10,000 nucleotides of DNA from Actinidia chinensis (lineage: Eukaryota > Streptophyta > Magnoliopsida > Ericales > Actinidiaceae). The notes under the pieces were generated by a model, which had not been told where the DNA came from, ran no database searches, and was given only the letters and a program-made list of their open reading frames with translations. Numbering within the stretch: the first letter of the stretch is position 1; every line of letters starts with the position of its first letter. Location: assembly GCA_009663005.1 (NCBI GenBank), contig CM018888.1, forward strand, positions 11,209,832 to 11,219,831. The letters are read 5' to 3'. Of this stretch, positions 1 through 7,821 are shown one piece after another. Made by a program: the position numbers and the translations under genes.

Positions 1-865
1 TCCTTCAAGAGTTATCTTTAGTCCAGCTCCAAAGTCACTCACTTCTTGGTAAAGTGATCCATAGTATATCATTCAATCATGTAGTGTTAGTGCTCCATAG
101 CAGAGCATTCAATAATGTAGTGTTAAGTTGTGATTTTGCACATTGGTGGTAACACGCTCCACACTTTAGACACTGGGTACGGTTCACCCAACTTAGAAGC
201 CACACACGCTCACCAACCTTTGTAATTAAATGTCTGGATAGCTAACCACTTAAAAATGTTTAAACTTAAAATCTAGTGATTAAAACTCCTAAGGCTTTGC
301 CATCAAATCAACCCACTTGATTAGGAAAAAGGTACACAAAATGCTCAAATAATGGGTGTAACATATTCTTCGTATTATATGTATGTACACTCTTTTCAAC
401 TACTTTTATCTTTTCATCTTAACTTTTAACTCTTTTGTTGTTTGTACTCTGCAAAGATGGCTTATATCCAACCTTGAATGCCAATATATTGGATCACAAT
501 TGTAAGGTCGTCAGATTCTCTGAAATTGGTATGTTGCTTTGGTTTCTAAGCCAGCGTAGATTCAAAATATTTAAGTTCTTCCCTTCTTGAATTACACCAC
601 CTTTAATTTTGTTTTAAAACTTTTGTTATTTAATTTCCAAAAAAATGCCCATCTAAATCACCCGTTCTTGAATTAATTTAAGAATTAATTGCAAAAATAC
701 AGTAGCTCAGTTTTTTTATCCCTGTAATACAATATCCGATCTAAATTCACTGTTCTACATGAGTGAAAATTTATTTCGATTTAACTTTATTTTTTGTTTT
801 AAAAATCTTTTCACCAATAACACCAATTTTTGCCATTTTATCTGGCAAGAAAGCCCAATGAAAAT
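1..865. other. Non-coding AT-rich sequence, no gene recognised
   Basis: No coding region, RNA gene or full transposon is recognised. Short open frames (for example one starting at 759) are rich in Phe, Asn and Lys, as expected from chance translation of A/T runs. Visible structure is the tandem pair at 55-127 and a small dyad at 671-690, where AATTAATT occurs twice around TAAG. The part near 130-230 is less AT-rich and could be an old repeat, but I cannot assign it. Confidence 0.6.
55..127. repeat. Diverged tandem duplication, two units of about 36 bp
   Basis: Unit 1 (55-90) starts TGATCCATAGTATATCATTC and unit 2 (91-127) starts TGCTCCATAGCAGAGCATTC. Both then run into AAT(C/A)ATGTAGTGTTA. 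The units are immediately adjacent, with scattered substitutions and one indel, so this is an old local duplication. No function is suggested. Confidence 0.7.
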
Positions 866-1132
866 TACTTTCTCTGTCCCAAATTATTTTTTCATTTTGA
901 CAAATTCAACTTTTTTTTTTATCAAACAACATGTCACCCTTTAAAAGTTTTTACTTTTCTAAATTAACCTTTTAACAATTTAAAAGTACTTAAAAGTAAA
1001 AAAATGAATCAAAAGTGAAGGGCAAAAATATAATATTATACTATTTTAATAGACTAGTAGTTGACTTTTTATAGTGAAAAAATATTTCGAAACATTTAAA
1101 AAATTGAAAGTGGACAAACGAATTAAAATTTA
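866..1132. mobile_element. Probable decayed Stowaway-type (Tc1/Mariner) MITE
   Basis: After a TA at 866-867, the sequence CTTTCTCTGTCCCAAATTAT closely resembles the plant Stowaway terminal repeat (CTCCCTCCGTCCCA...). The proposed right end, near GTGGACAAACGAATTAAAAT and a TA at 1131-1132, matches only loosely in reverse complement. The interior is AT-rich and non-coding, and the length of about 265 bp is typical for the class. The left end is the main support; the right boundary is a guess. Confidence 0.4.
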
Positions 1133-1208
1133 CAATATTTTTACATACACAACTTTCAACCATATGTTTCGGCATTTGCGCGCTCCTGACACCTCTGCCT
1201 ACGGGCTC

Positions 1209-1406
1209 TCCATTCTACCCGTCTTGAAACACGGACTAAGGAGTTTGACATGTGTGCGAGTCAACGGGCGAATAAAAACTGTCAGACGTAAGAAAGTTGA
1301 TTGGCGGGATCCCCTAGCGAGTTGCCCTGCCGACCGACCTTGATCTTTTGAGAAGAGTGTGAGTATGAGCATGCCTATCGGGACCAGAAAGATGGTGAAC
1401 TATGCC
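1209..1406 (+). pseudogene. Truncated, mutated fragment of nuclear 25S rRNA
   Basis: This stretch matches the conserved core of plant cytosolic large-subunit rRNA. Landmarks are CCCGTCTTGAAACACGGAC, ACATGTGTGCGAGTCAACGG, TGATTGGCGGGATCCCC, GCCGACCGACCTTGATCTT and AAAGATGGTGAACTATGCC, all in order and in sense orientation. Similarity stops abruptly at TATGCC (1406), where a genuine gene would continue with a G-rich segment. The left edge is uncertain: similarity is clear from about 1215, and the stretch from about 1170 may belong too. Compared from memory with the plant consensus, most differences are C-to-T or G-to-A (GGACTAAGG for GGACCAAGG, GTTTGACATG for GTCTGACATG, GTAAGAAAGTTGATT for GTAAGGAAGCTGATT). 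This is typical of deamination in methylated inactive DNA. About 200 of some 3,400 nt are present, so it cannot be functional. The 89-residue open frame at 1074-1343 is an artefact of this fragment. Confidence 0.88.
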
Positions 1407-2048
1407 GGTATCATGCGTTTATTGCAGCACCGCAGCAGTGGTTTCCACTAATTGGAAGGCTTGTCAACCTCTTTGGAAGGAAAAAGGAAAGTCATCAGCA
1501 TTTTCGCTACCCTTATATGCTCCATCCAAAGTTGATAAACATGATTTTTGAACTCTTCATGGTCTATGCTGATATCTCCAAAGATAAAGATTTTTGAACT
1601 CTTCGCACACGTGACATGACAGATGCTCACTTTAGTTGGAGATGCTCTAATAAAGATTTTCTTTCTTTCTTTCCTAAGTTTTTTCATTTACTATTTTTTA
1701 TTCTTAATTTCTCTATGAAAGCCAAATCAGGAAGCTTCTAATTTTTATTTGTCTCCATATGGATGATAGGTGAAAAAATAAATAAAATTATCGTGATTTC
1801 CAACTAAGTGAGAAAAAAAAAATAAACATTTTTTTTTTTTGTTTATTGTGGATTGATCTTGATTTTTTTTGTATATTTATTTAACAATTATTGTAATCAT
1901 AAAACAATTATCAGTAATTTTTTTAAATCTAAGTAATGAAATTGTACTAAAAACTGTAAGTTGGCTTCAAAATTGTTTATAGTAAATGGGATGTCCCCCT
2001 TGGTATAGATTCACAATCAATTATTTTTGTTTTTCAACTTTGCTTACC
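1407..2048. other. Non-coding AT-rich sequence with a short direct repeat
   Basis: No gene is recognised. GATTTTTGAACTCTTC occurs twice, at 1543-1558 and 1589-1604, 46 bp apart. A 79-residue minus-strand frame (1448-1687) has no recognisable motif and is probably chance. From about 1690 the sequence is dominated by A and T runs. Confidence 0.5.
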
Positions 2049-2100
2049 AAGTCTCTTATATCATTTTTTATAAAGAATAAAAAAAAATTATAAGAGACTT
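2049..2100. repeat. Perfect 12-bp inverted repeat (hairpin)
   Basis: AAGTCTCTTATA (2049-2060) is followed 28 bp later by its exact reverse complement TATAAGAGACTT (2089-2100). The spacer is almost pure A/T. It could be the core of a tiny MITE or a chance foldback. No target-site duplication was recognised, and there is no T-tract or gene context suggesting a terminator. Confidence 0.75.
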
Positions 2101-2878
2101 TCCTTCTCAACACCTTTCATCTATTTTCCTAACCAAACATAAAAGAGAATATAATTTATCCATTTTATTATCACTAGTGGAGAATGCATGCAATAACGAT
2201 ACATTATATTTGTGTTTTTTTGGAAACTTAAATTTATAAAAGGGCATCTATTTGTACTTCTACATTGTATACTATATAAATATAGTACTACACCTTCTTA
2301 AATTTTAAAAAAAGTTTAAAAATTCACGTGACAATCATTTCATCTCTACCACCCTAGATCTCTCTATTATCTCTCCTAAAATACAACAGCAAAAAAAAAT
2401 GATATATACTTTATACTAAGTAAATTTAATTTTTTTAAAAAAAGTTTTTTCACTATTTCTCTCTCCTATGTAGATTTTTGTCAATATTTTTTTTAAAAAA
2501 AATTATTTTTGTAATTATTTTACTAAAATAAACTGTCAATTAAAGTTTTCTTATAGATGTTTCTTTAACAAAAGTAATGTTAAATAAAAAATAAGAAAGA
2601 GAAAGAAAGAAAACTCTAAATATTTTATTTTCTTACGCAAATAATTATTCCATAGCTTCCCAATTTCAAAAAAAATATATGTATAGTATTTATTTAAACT
2701 AAAAATAAATTGTAATCACTTACGGAGCAATGCTTGTCTTTAACATAACCGTCTTACATTGTCCTTTTTGTGAAACATAATTTTTTAAAAAAACATAATC
2801 ATTGTATCTAATTTGTATTAATTTTTAAAATATATTTTTTTAATTATTGATTTTAATTTTTTACTTTGTTTAAAAAAT
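2101..2878. other. AT-rich non-coding sequence
   Basis: This is a long stretch of A/T homopolymer tracts with no open frame of note, no RNA gene and no recognised transposon end. It lies just upstream of the protease relic, so the former promoter region may be here, but no element beyond a TATA-like site at 2879 can be argued. Confidence 0.5.
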
Positions 2879-2886
2879 TATAAACA
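2879..2886 (+). promoter_or_regulatory. TATA-like motif upstream of the protease relic
   Basis: TATAAACA lies about 174 bp before the ATG at 3053, a plausible distance for a plant core promoter with a 5' leader. In DNA this AT-rich, such a motif is expected often by chance, so support is weak. Confidence 0.15.
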
Positions 2887-3052
2887 AATAAATACTTTTT
2901 TTAAAAAATTGATAAGTGTTTTTAGACATTCTAAAATAAAATAACCAAGTGGCTATGAATCCTTTTAATAATAAAATAGATTTCTGGTTGAAATCACTGG
3001 CATCGAACCGGCCGTACGGCCTCGCTTTTCATTTGCCCGAGCGGCCGAGCCA

Positions 3053-3358
3053 ATGGCGCCGTCGCGGTCATCGTTCGCCACCACCATCTCGATCCATTTT
3101 CATCGCACTCAACCAGACGAGGGGGGGGTTCTAGGTTTTCTCTCCGCCGATGTAGCCAGCACCGGCCCGTCCTTAGACCTCCCCACGGCGGCAGCGACCG
3201 CCACACCATGTTCATTATTCCCCTCTTTCTCTCTTCTCCCACCTCGCCCAGAGCTCCGCCGCCTCCGCCGGAAGAAATTCCCGTCGACATCTTCACGGAT
3301 CCGACCCTCCCCACCCCAACGCCCACATGCGCCTCTACGACGATCTCCTCCTCAACGG
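3053..3358 (+). pseudogene. Exon 1 remnant: N-terminal region, frameshifted
   Basis: The end is secure: frame 3324 reads HMRLYDDLLLNG, the family's landmark before the first catalytic domain, preceded by HLHGSDPPHPNA. The exon closes AACGG|GTAAAC. Upstream the coding sense moves between frames. An ATG at 3053 opens a Ser/Thr-rich segment (MAPSRSSFATT) ending LDLPTAAATAT. ATG 3208 in another frame gives MFIIPLFLSS, like the conserved (M)xxPLFLS stretch of relatives. A third frame carries the HLHGSD part. At least two frameshifts, near 3205 and within about 3240-3290, are needed. The start at 3053 is the best guess, and a clear signal peptide is not seen in one frame. The exon is much GC-richer than its surroundings and contains an eight-G run at 3121-3128. 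Confidence 0.75.
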
Positions 3359-3474
3359 GTAAACCATCCTTCGTATCCATACAAATACAGGTTTAGAAAT
3401 CTATATACCGATTTGTATTATGTTGGAATTGAAATTGGTGATGAATGAAATTGAAATTGAAATTGATGTTGCAG
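3359..3474 (+). other. Intron 1 of the protease relic
   Basis: This intron of 116 bp runs from GTAAAC to TTGCAG. The codon for Gly is split GG|T, so that exon 1 (LLLNG) joins exon 2 (YYTTR) exactly as in the family. The 3' half has GAAATT-type short repeats. Confidence 0.75.
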
Positions 3475-3598
3475 TTACTATACCACCAGGCGTTTGGATT
3501 CGGAAACTCCGCCACAGAAATTCGCTCTTATCGTGATACGGGGAGAGTACTGGTCGATATGTTCTTGCTCTACATGTGAACAGTGTGGAGGGAACCAG
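3475..3598 (+). pseudogene. Exon 2 remnant: first catalytic loop, broken
   Basis: The frame starts YYTTR and reads on through TPPQKFALIV, all family landmarks just before the active site. After GTG the reading changes: GAT ACG GGG (catalytic Asp-Thr-Gly) is present at 3535-3543, but one base out of frame, because GTGGAT has become GTGAT. The in-frame reading is VIRGEYW. The original frame returns by 3566 with CSTCEQCGGNQ, the Cys-rich segment after the active site. Earlier, extra bases turn the expected RLWIGTPP into RRLDSETPP. The exon closes CAG|GTGATC. As read, the enzyme lacks its first catalytic aspartate. Confidence 0.82.
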
Positions 3599-4653
3599 GT
3601 GATCATCTAACTTTCGAGTTTAATTTTTTGGAATCAAGGATGGCACATTGATTCAATTTCTCCGATAACGGTACTGTATGAACAATTTGAGGTGGTTGCT
3701 CTGTTTAATTCTTTATCTATGTAAATATATGTTGTTCGGTATAATTGGATCCGTGTATTGGACCTTCTGAATTTTGAGCCATCCACTTTAATATCATCTA
3801 TAAGTATTTCTCACTTGCTCACACTGCACGAGCTAAGAAACTAACTTTTGTGTCAATCAGTTAAAAGAGAATGTTGTATTATTAGTTTCATTTCTAAATT
3901 GTGGCTTAATGCGAGTGCTTGATATGATTTTTGTTTTTGAACTGTGGAGCCTTTCTTGTTTTTCAGTTTGCGGTACATTTGATTGCTTCTGTTTCCTTGT
4001 CGAGTAAGTTATTACTTGATGTATCAACGAACATGTTTTTCTTCAAACGATATTTATGATAGCGTTTTCGGTCATATAATTTATGAGTGATACAACTGGG
4101 ATTTGAACTATGAGAATTTTTAAAGCAGATGCTCTATTTGTAACTCAAAAATTGTTGGATAGAGGGATACATAATACGAATGATATACCGCGACCGTAGC
4201 TAGGGAAAATTTAACCTTAGGGGTGCACTAATAAAAAATTTAACAGAAAAAGAGGGAATACAACATAAATTTCGGCCCAACATAAAAAAATGCAGAAATA
4301 GCCATAAAACAATATAATTAAGCATGTTTCTTTCATTCTCATGAAGTAAAAAAAATACCAACTCTAACTCAAATTATTTGCTAAAGTGAGACGTCTTGTG
4401 TTGTGCTTGATGCTTGTTCTAACAAATAACAAAATTCGGAATGATATAGGAGGGTTATTACTTAATTCTTTTATAAAAAAAGCTAGAGATGGAGAGCCTA
4501 TGTAATATGGCATAGAAATACTAGATAATAAATGAGCTCTTTAAAAATATAGGGGTGGTGGCCACACATTATACACATTAATATGTTACATTTGCAGTTT
4601 TTTCAGTTTTCCTTTTCATTTCAATGGTTTGAGATATGCCATTCATTTACCAG
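3599..4653 (+). other. Intron 2 of the protease relic (about 1.05 kb)
   Basis: The intron is bounded by GTGATC at 3599 and CCAG at 4653. It is AT-rich and non-coding. No transposon with clear ends was recognised. The stretch 4190-4330 has a different texture (GGGGTGCAC; repeated CAACATAAA) and may be an old insertion. Confidence 0.6.
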
Positions 4654-5087
4654 GATCCAAAGTTGAGCCAGAAATTTTGTCAAGCCTTACCAACCTATAA
4701 AGTGCAATTGGAAGCACCTGTGACAATGATAGGGGCAAGTATTTATGAGAGACAATATGCCGAAATGAGTTCTAGACAGTGGAGAGTGTGCTTGGTGAGG
4801 ACCATTTGTCCTTTGGACAATGAAAGTGAGCTCGCACCCCAGCGTTGCGTGTTTTCGGTTGTGAAAATGTGGAAACTGGTGACCTTTAGTCAACATGCTG
4901 ACGGTATAATGGGTGTGGGCTGGGTGGTGTGATCGGGTGTTAGTGATAACTTGTTGACAGAGATATTGGTTGATTACTTTTCTTGTGTTATAGAGGGATG
5001 GATGTGGTGGTGGCGTGGATGGTTCTTGGAGGGATTTCTCCCCCCTCCAAGCAGCATGGTCTTTACCCATTCTGATCCAGTACGAAT
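4654..5087 (+). pseudogene. Exon 3 remnant: N-terminal lobe with flap region, several frameshifts
   Basis: It starts DPK, as in relatives, and keeps YERQYAEMSS (the flap region), NESELAPQR and SQHADGIMG in one frame. Between them the sense moves to other frames: at 4853-4883 the expected FGCENVETGD is encoded one base out, where CGTGCT has become CGTTGC. After GIMG, a TGA stops the frame at 4930-4932. Further on, GGMDVGGG and VLGGISPP, then SSMVFTHSDPVR, can be read in alternate frames. A six-C run (5040-5045), where five are expected, causes one shift. The donor is GTATGT at 5088. Sense is conserved on both sides of each break, so the damage is mostly small insertions. The 98-residue open frame 4636-4932 is an accident of compensating indels. 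Confidence 0.85.
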
Positions 5088-5192
5088 GTATGTGTTGTAA
5101 TATCTTGTTACAGATATAAAACATTATTTATTATTCTAATAAATACACTTGATACATCTCCCACATTTACTCTAGTCTTGGGATGGCAATAG
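5088..5192 (+). other. Intron 3 of the protease relic
   Basis: This 105-bp AT-rich intron runs from GTATGT to AATAG. It splits the Ser codon (AG|T in relatives) just before PYYNIELKEIHV. The last exon base is T where relatives would have G. Confidence 0.65.
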
Positions 5193-5260
5193 TCCATATT
5201 ACAATATTGAGCTGAAGGAGATACATGTTGGCGGGAGGCATTTGTCTTTAAACCCAAGGG
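5193..5260 (+). pseudogene. Exon 4 remnant, truncated
   Basis: The frame from 5194 reads PYYNIELKEIHVGGRHLSLN and then PRV, matching the start of the C-terminal lobe (relatives: SPYYNI(D/E)LKEIHVAGK). Sense is lost right after, where an 18-bp tandem duplication begins. The expected continuation, VFDGKHGTVLDSGTTYAYLP with the second catalytic Asp-Ser-Gly, is not found before exon 5. Confidence 0.8.
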
Positions 5261-5284
5261 TGTCTTTAAACCCATTTGTCTTTA
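5243..5284 (+). repeat. Short tandem duplication at the break of exon 4
   Basis: TGTCTTTAAACCCA occurs at 5243-5256 and again at 5261-5274, an 18-bp step, followed by a partial third copy TTTGTCTTTA (5275-5284). It lies where the protease coding sense ends, so it may mark the rearrangement that removed the second active-site segment. Confidence 0.7.
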
Positions 5285-5738
5285 TCCATCTGTGCTGAAT
5301 CTCAAATTCCTCAAACATGCATTGCATTTCTGACAGTACTTTCTTATTTAACAAGGTTTAATCCGTCCTCTTGGATCCTAAGAGTTATTTTTGTTTTGAG
5401 AAGCCAAGTTAGATAGCATACCTTGGTTGGATAGTAGATATTTTGCTGTTTAAAATATATGGCATGTGTAATATATATATATATATATATATATTCAGTT
5501 TTCCCTCACGAAGCATCATATGATTCATACCTTGAAAATTGGACAGAAAGCTTTATTCTAAAACATCCTTATTGGTACTGGAAAACTCAAATACTTGATA
5601 TGGGATGTACTTTAAGCTACACTCAGTGGTTTCATTTTTCAGCCACATGCAAGTCATTCTTTTCGGCCAGTGCTGTTAAGTTTTAAGTTTAATTTTTTCT
5701 TTTATCGTTTTCTGACATTAAAGGCTACCTGAATGCAG
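5285..5738 (+). other. Intron or replaced exon region between exons 4 and 5
   Basis: It is AT-rich with an (AT)12 microsatellite. A weak trace at about 5636-5685 (CCACATGCAAGTCATTC to GTGCTGTTAAG) may be a relic of the PEAAFLAFK(D/S)AVMK segment, but it is too altered to be sure. No DSG-encoding sequence is seen. Confidence 0.4.
5471..5494. repeat. (AT)12 microsatellite
   Basis: This is an uninterrupted run of AT dinucleotides. A 75-residue open frame (5459-5686) only exists because it reads through it as Ile-Tyr repeats. Confidence 0.95.
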
Positions 5739-5819
5739 ATTCATGAAAGTACTCATTGCCACTAAACGGATTCTGGTCCTGACCTGAACTATAATGATAT
5801 TGCTTCTTGGGGCTGGAAG
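5739..5819 (+). pseudogene. Exon 5 remnant
   Basis: The nucleotides match relatives encoding IMKELHSLKRI, then SGPDPNYNDICF, then SGAG. TCATGAAAG, CTAAACGGATT, CTGGTCCTGACC, GAACTATAATGATATTG and CTTCTTGGGGCTGGAAG follow in order, but single missing or extra bases shift the frame several times. The ends fit: GCAG at 5738 and GGAAG|GTTG at 5819, with AG|T split to the next exon (S-DVSQLS). Confidence 0.75.
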
Positions 5820-5924
5820 GTTGTTTTTCGTTTTTGTACATGTTGTGAGTTCTTTTATTTTTATTTTTTCCTGTCTCTCTGTGTGTGTTTCGCAAGTAAT
5901 AATTAACCTTGATGTTTGCTTCAG
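5820..5924 (+). other. Intron 5 of the protease relic
   Basis: The intron is 105 bp, T-rich, from GTTGTT to TTCAG, with a long pyrimidine run typical of plant introns. A 10-codon-scale open frame through it (5794-6054) is fortuitous. Confidence 0.7.
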
Positions 5925-6021
5925 TGATGTCTCACAATTGTCAAATACCTTTCCAGTTTTTGACATGGGATTTGCCGATAGACAGATGCTGTCCCTATCT
6001 CCTGAAAACTACTTGTTCCGG
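5925..6021 (+). pseudogene. Exon 6 remnant, reading frame intact
   Basis: All 32 codons are open and follow the family closely: DVSQLSNTFPVFDMGF, then ADRQMLSLSPENYLFR. This is part of the C-terminal lobe; relatives read KTFPVVDMVF and SLSPENY(L/M)FR. The splice sites TTCAG at 5924 and CGG|GTTAGC at 6021 fit the family in position and phase. It is one of the few undamaged exons. Confidence 0.88.
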
Positions 6022-6176
6022 GTTAGCATCAAAGTACTTTATTTTATTTTTTAACTGGTCCTCCTGGAATGATATTATGATGGGATTTTGTTATCCTTGG
6101 AACCGCTTCTTTAATAATTGGTATGCCAGTGATTGATTGTCTTTCTTTTCTTTATCTTGTGTAATACTCTGTAAAG
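6022..6176 (+). other. Intron 6 of the protease relic
   Basis: The intron is 155 bp, from GTTAGC to GTAAAG, and T-rich. Acceptor choice: AAAG at 6176 lets the next exon start with the family's H-S-(K/Q)-V after one lost base. A later CAG at 6184 is the alternative. Confidence 0.55.
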
Positions 6177-6255
6177 CTTCGCAGGTGCATGGTGCATATT
6201 GCTGCGGAGGTTGTTTTCCAGAATGGAAAGGATTCCAAACCAACCTTGTTAGGAG
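6177..6255 (+). pseudogene. Exon 7 remnant, frameshifted
   Basis: It encodes the family's HSKVHGAYCLG, then VFQNGKDPTTLLGG, spread over several frames. CTTCGCAGGTGCATGG looks like CAT TCG CAG GTG CAT with one A lost. TATTGCTGCGGAGG shows a lost C and an extra G. TTTTCCAGAATGGAAAGGAT keeps (V)FQNGKD, and extra T/A bases follow before TTGTTAGGAG. The donor is GTATTATG at 6256. The phase G|GA leads into exon 8. Confidence 0.8.
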
Positions 6256-6797
6256 GTATTATGATGCTTTACCAAATGCATGACAGATTTTCGCCATTAT
6301 GGTGATAGTTATTTTTGATTACTCATTATGAGACATTGTTTGTATAATTCAAGTGAGCAGGCAAAACAAAACAAAAAAATCAAGTAGACAAATATACTTG
6401 ATGGCCCAAAACTCTGTAAGATAGAAGAACAATGGCATTATGGCGTATACAAAAATGTAAAATCCGTACAAACATCAGTTTAGCCCTTCTGGTGACTCTC
6501 CACAAAAGGACAAAATTCTTTCTAAATATCACAAAAATGAAGTGAATTGTCAAGTCATTCTATTTTGAAAATGACTGGTCGAAGAACTCGCAAAAGTAGA
6601 ACCCAACTCTATTATGAGTGTGAGAGAAGGATATAAATCAAGAAAACTAAAAATGAAAAATATTATATAGCCTGCAAATATACTTCGTTGATCCCTTTCA
6701 ACTTGGCCATTGCTACAAAAAAGGTCCATAAATGAAGAATTCTTCTTCACTATTACATTTGAAATGTTTGCAAAAAGTTTGCACACTTCCATTTTTT

Positions 6798-6957
6798 AGG
6801 CTTTCTAGAATAGACATGCAAGAACCATGAGTTACCATAAGTCGAATTTTGTAACATATAAACAAGGTTTTTATGTTATGTTAGGCTTTCTAGGACAGAT
6901 ATGCTATGAGTTTCCCTGAACAGAACTTTGAAATATATAAATAAAGTTTTACTATAC
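6798..6957. repeat. Diverged tandem duplication, units of about 75-85 bp
   Basis: Both units start AGGCTTTCTAG(A/G)A(T/C)AGA(C/T)ATGC, at 6798 and at 6883. They share ATGAGTT, a GAA(T/C)TTTG segment and A(C/T)ATATAAA(C/T)AA(G/A)GTTTT, in the same order. Substitutions and indels are frequent, so this is an old duplication. Confidence 0.65.
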
Positions 6958-7426
6958 CACGGAAACCCAAACGAGTCACTCAAAATTTTAAAGTGCTATA
7001 GACCACATCATAAATGAATGACGAGCTTTTTGTCTGTTTAGTTGCGGTGGAAACATAAATTAAATGTAATATGTGAAAAATTCAACATTCTGCACTGAGG
7101 ACTAATGTGGTCATAAACAACTTACAGGGTCGTAAAACTGAAAATGATAAGCAACTTTCCTACAATAAGATCGACGAGTTCAATTGATTGTTTTCATTAG
7201 TCACAGAAAGTATCCTGCCTAACACCAGAAGAGATCAAAATGTGCATATTCTAAACTCACTAAATTAGATACAATACCCATAATAAAACCCCAACATGAC
7301 ACCTCTGGAGTCTCTTGGTGCTTTGTCCGCAGAACATACCCTGTTTGAATGAGTGCAGCCCCCGCACACCACAAATCCGTGTGTCAAACTGCGTTACCTT
7401 GGGTATATTTTCCTTTTATAGACTAA

Positions 7427-7821
7427 GGCTCTGTTTGATTAGGCTGACAATGGTGGAAACTACATGAAACAGAAAATTTTGAAATTTTCCACGAGTTTGT
7501 TTAGCATGGAAGTAGTAGAAAGTGCCAGAATTTTGATTTTCTTGTACAACTCAATAAAGCATGCCAAGAAAATTTTATTTTCTTGCAAAAACACAAGAAA
7601 ATTTTGTTTTCTTGTGAAACGAACTACCTATTTGCAACTTTCATTCTTGTCCAAGATTTTTCACTTTCCATCTCAACTAGAGATTTTTGCTAAGGTAAAT
7701 TAAGTAACTTTAAATATTTTCTATCAACTTTATAACTAGAAAATAATTTTTTTTTCACTTTCTTTTCTTTCACTTCACTTTCACTTTCCATTAGTTTTTT
7801 CCCCTCTAATCAAACGGAGCC
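7427..7821. mobile_element. PIF/Harbinger-like (Tourist-type) MITE, 395 bp
   Basis: The ends are a near-perfect 16-bp terminal inverted repeat: GGCTCTGTTTGATTAG at 7427-7442 and CTAATCAAACGGAGCC at 7806-7821, with one mismatch. It is flanked on both sides by TAA (7424-7426 and 7822-7824). A TWA target duplication and GGC/GGG...GTTTG ends are the hallmarks of plant PIF/Harbinger MITEs. The interior is AT-rich, with internal repeats of AAGAAAATTTTNTTTTCTTG type around 7567-7616 and CACTTT runs at 7758-7790. It codes for no transposase, and the 79-residue open frame inside it is not a gene. It sits inside intron 7, with ends well preserved compared with the decayed host gene, suggesting a fairly recent insertion. 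Confidence 0.85.

Noticed and set aside
1074..1343. ORF of 89 residues with a Lys-rich start
   Set aside because: Its second half is the 25S rRNA fragment read as codons, so it is not a gene.
2994..3380. Minus-strand ORF of 128 residues, Gly/Val/Glu-rich
   Set aside because: It is a shadow of GC-rich protease exon 1 and shows no domain of its own.
4687..5124. Minus-strand ORF of 145 residues
   Set aside because: It lies antisense to protease exon 3, whose plus-strand sense is clear; His-rich composition follows from the opposite strand.
5718..6136. Overlapping ORFs on both strands (82, 86 and 75 residues)
   Set aside because: They run across protease exons 5 and 6 and the intron between; only the exon parts carry conserved sense.
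7219..7383. Minus-strand open stretch of 55 codons starting HTDLWCAGAALIQTG
   Set aside because: It looked briefly like a kinase-type DxWSxG segment, but a stop codon lies directly upstream, no ATG or flanking exons fit, and no other kinase motif is present.
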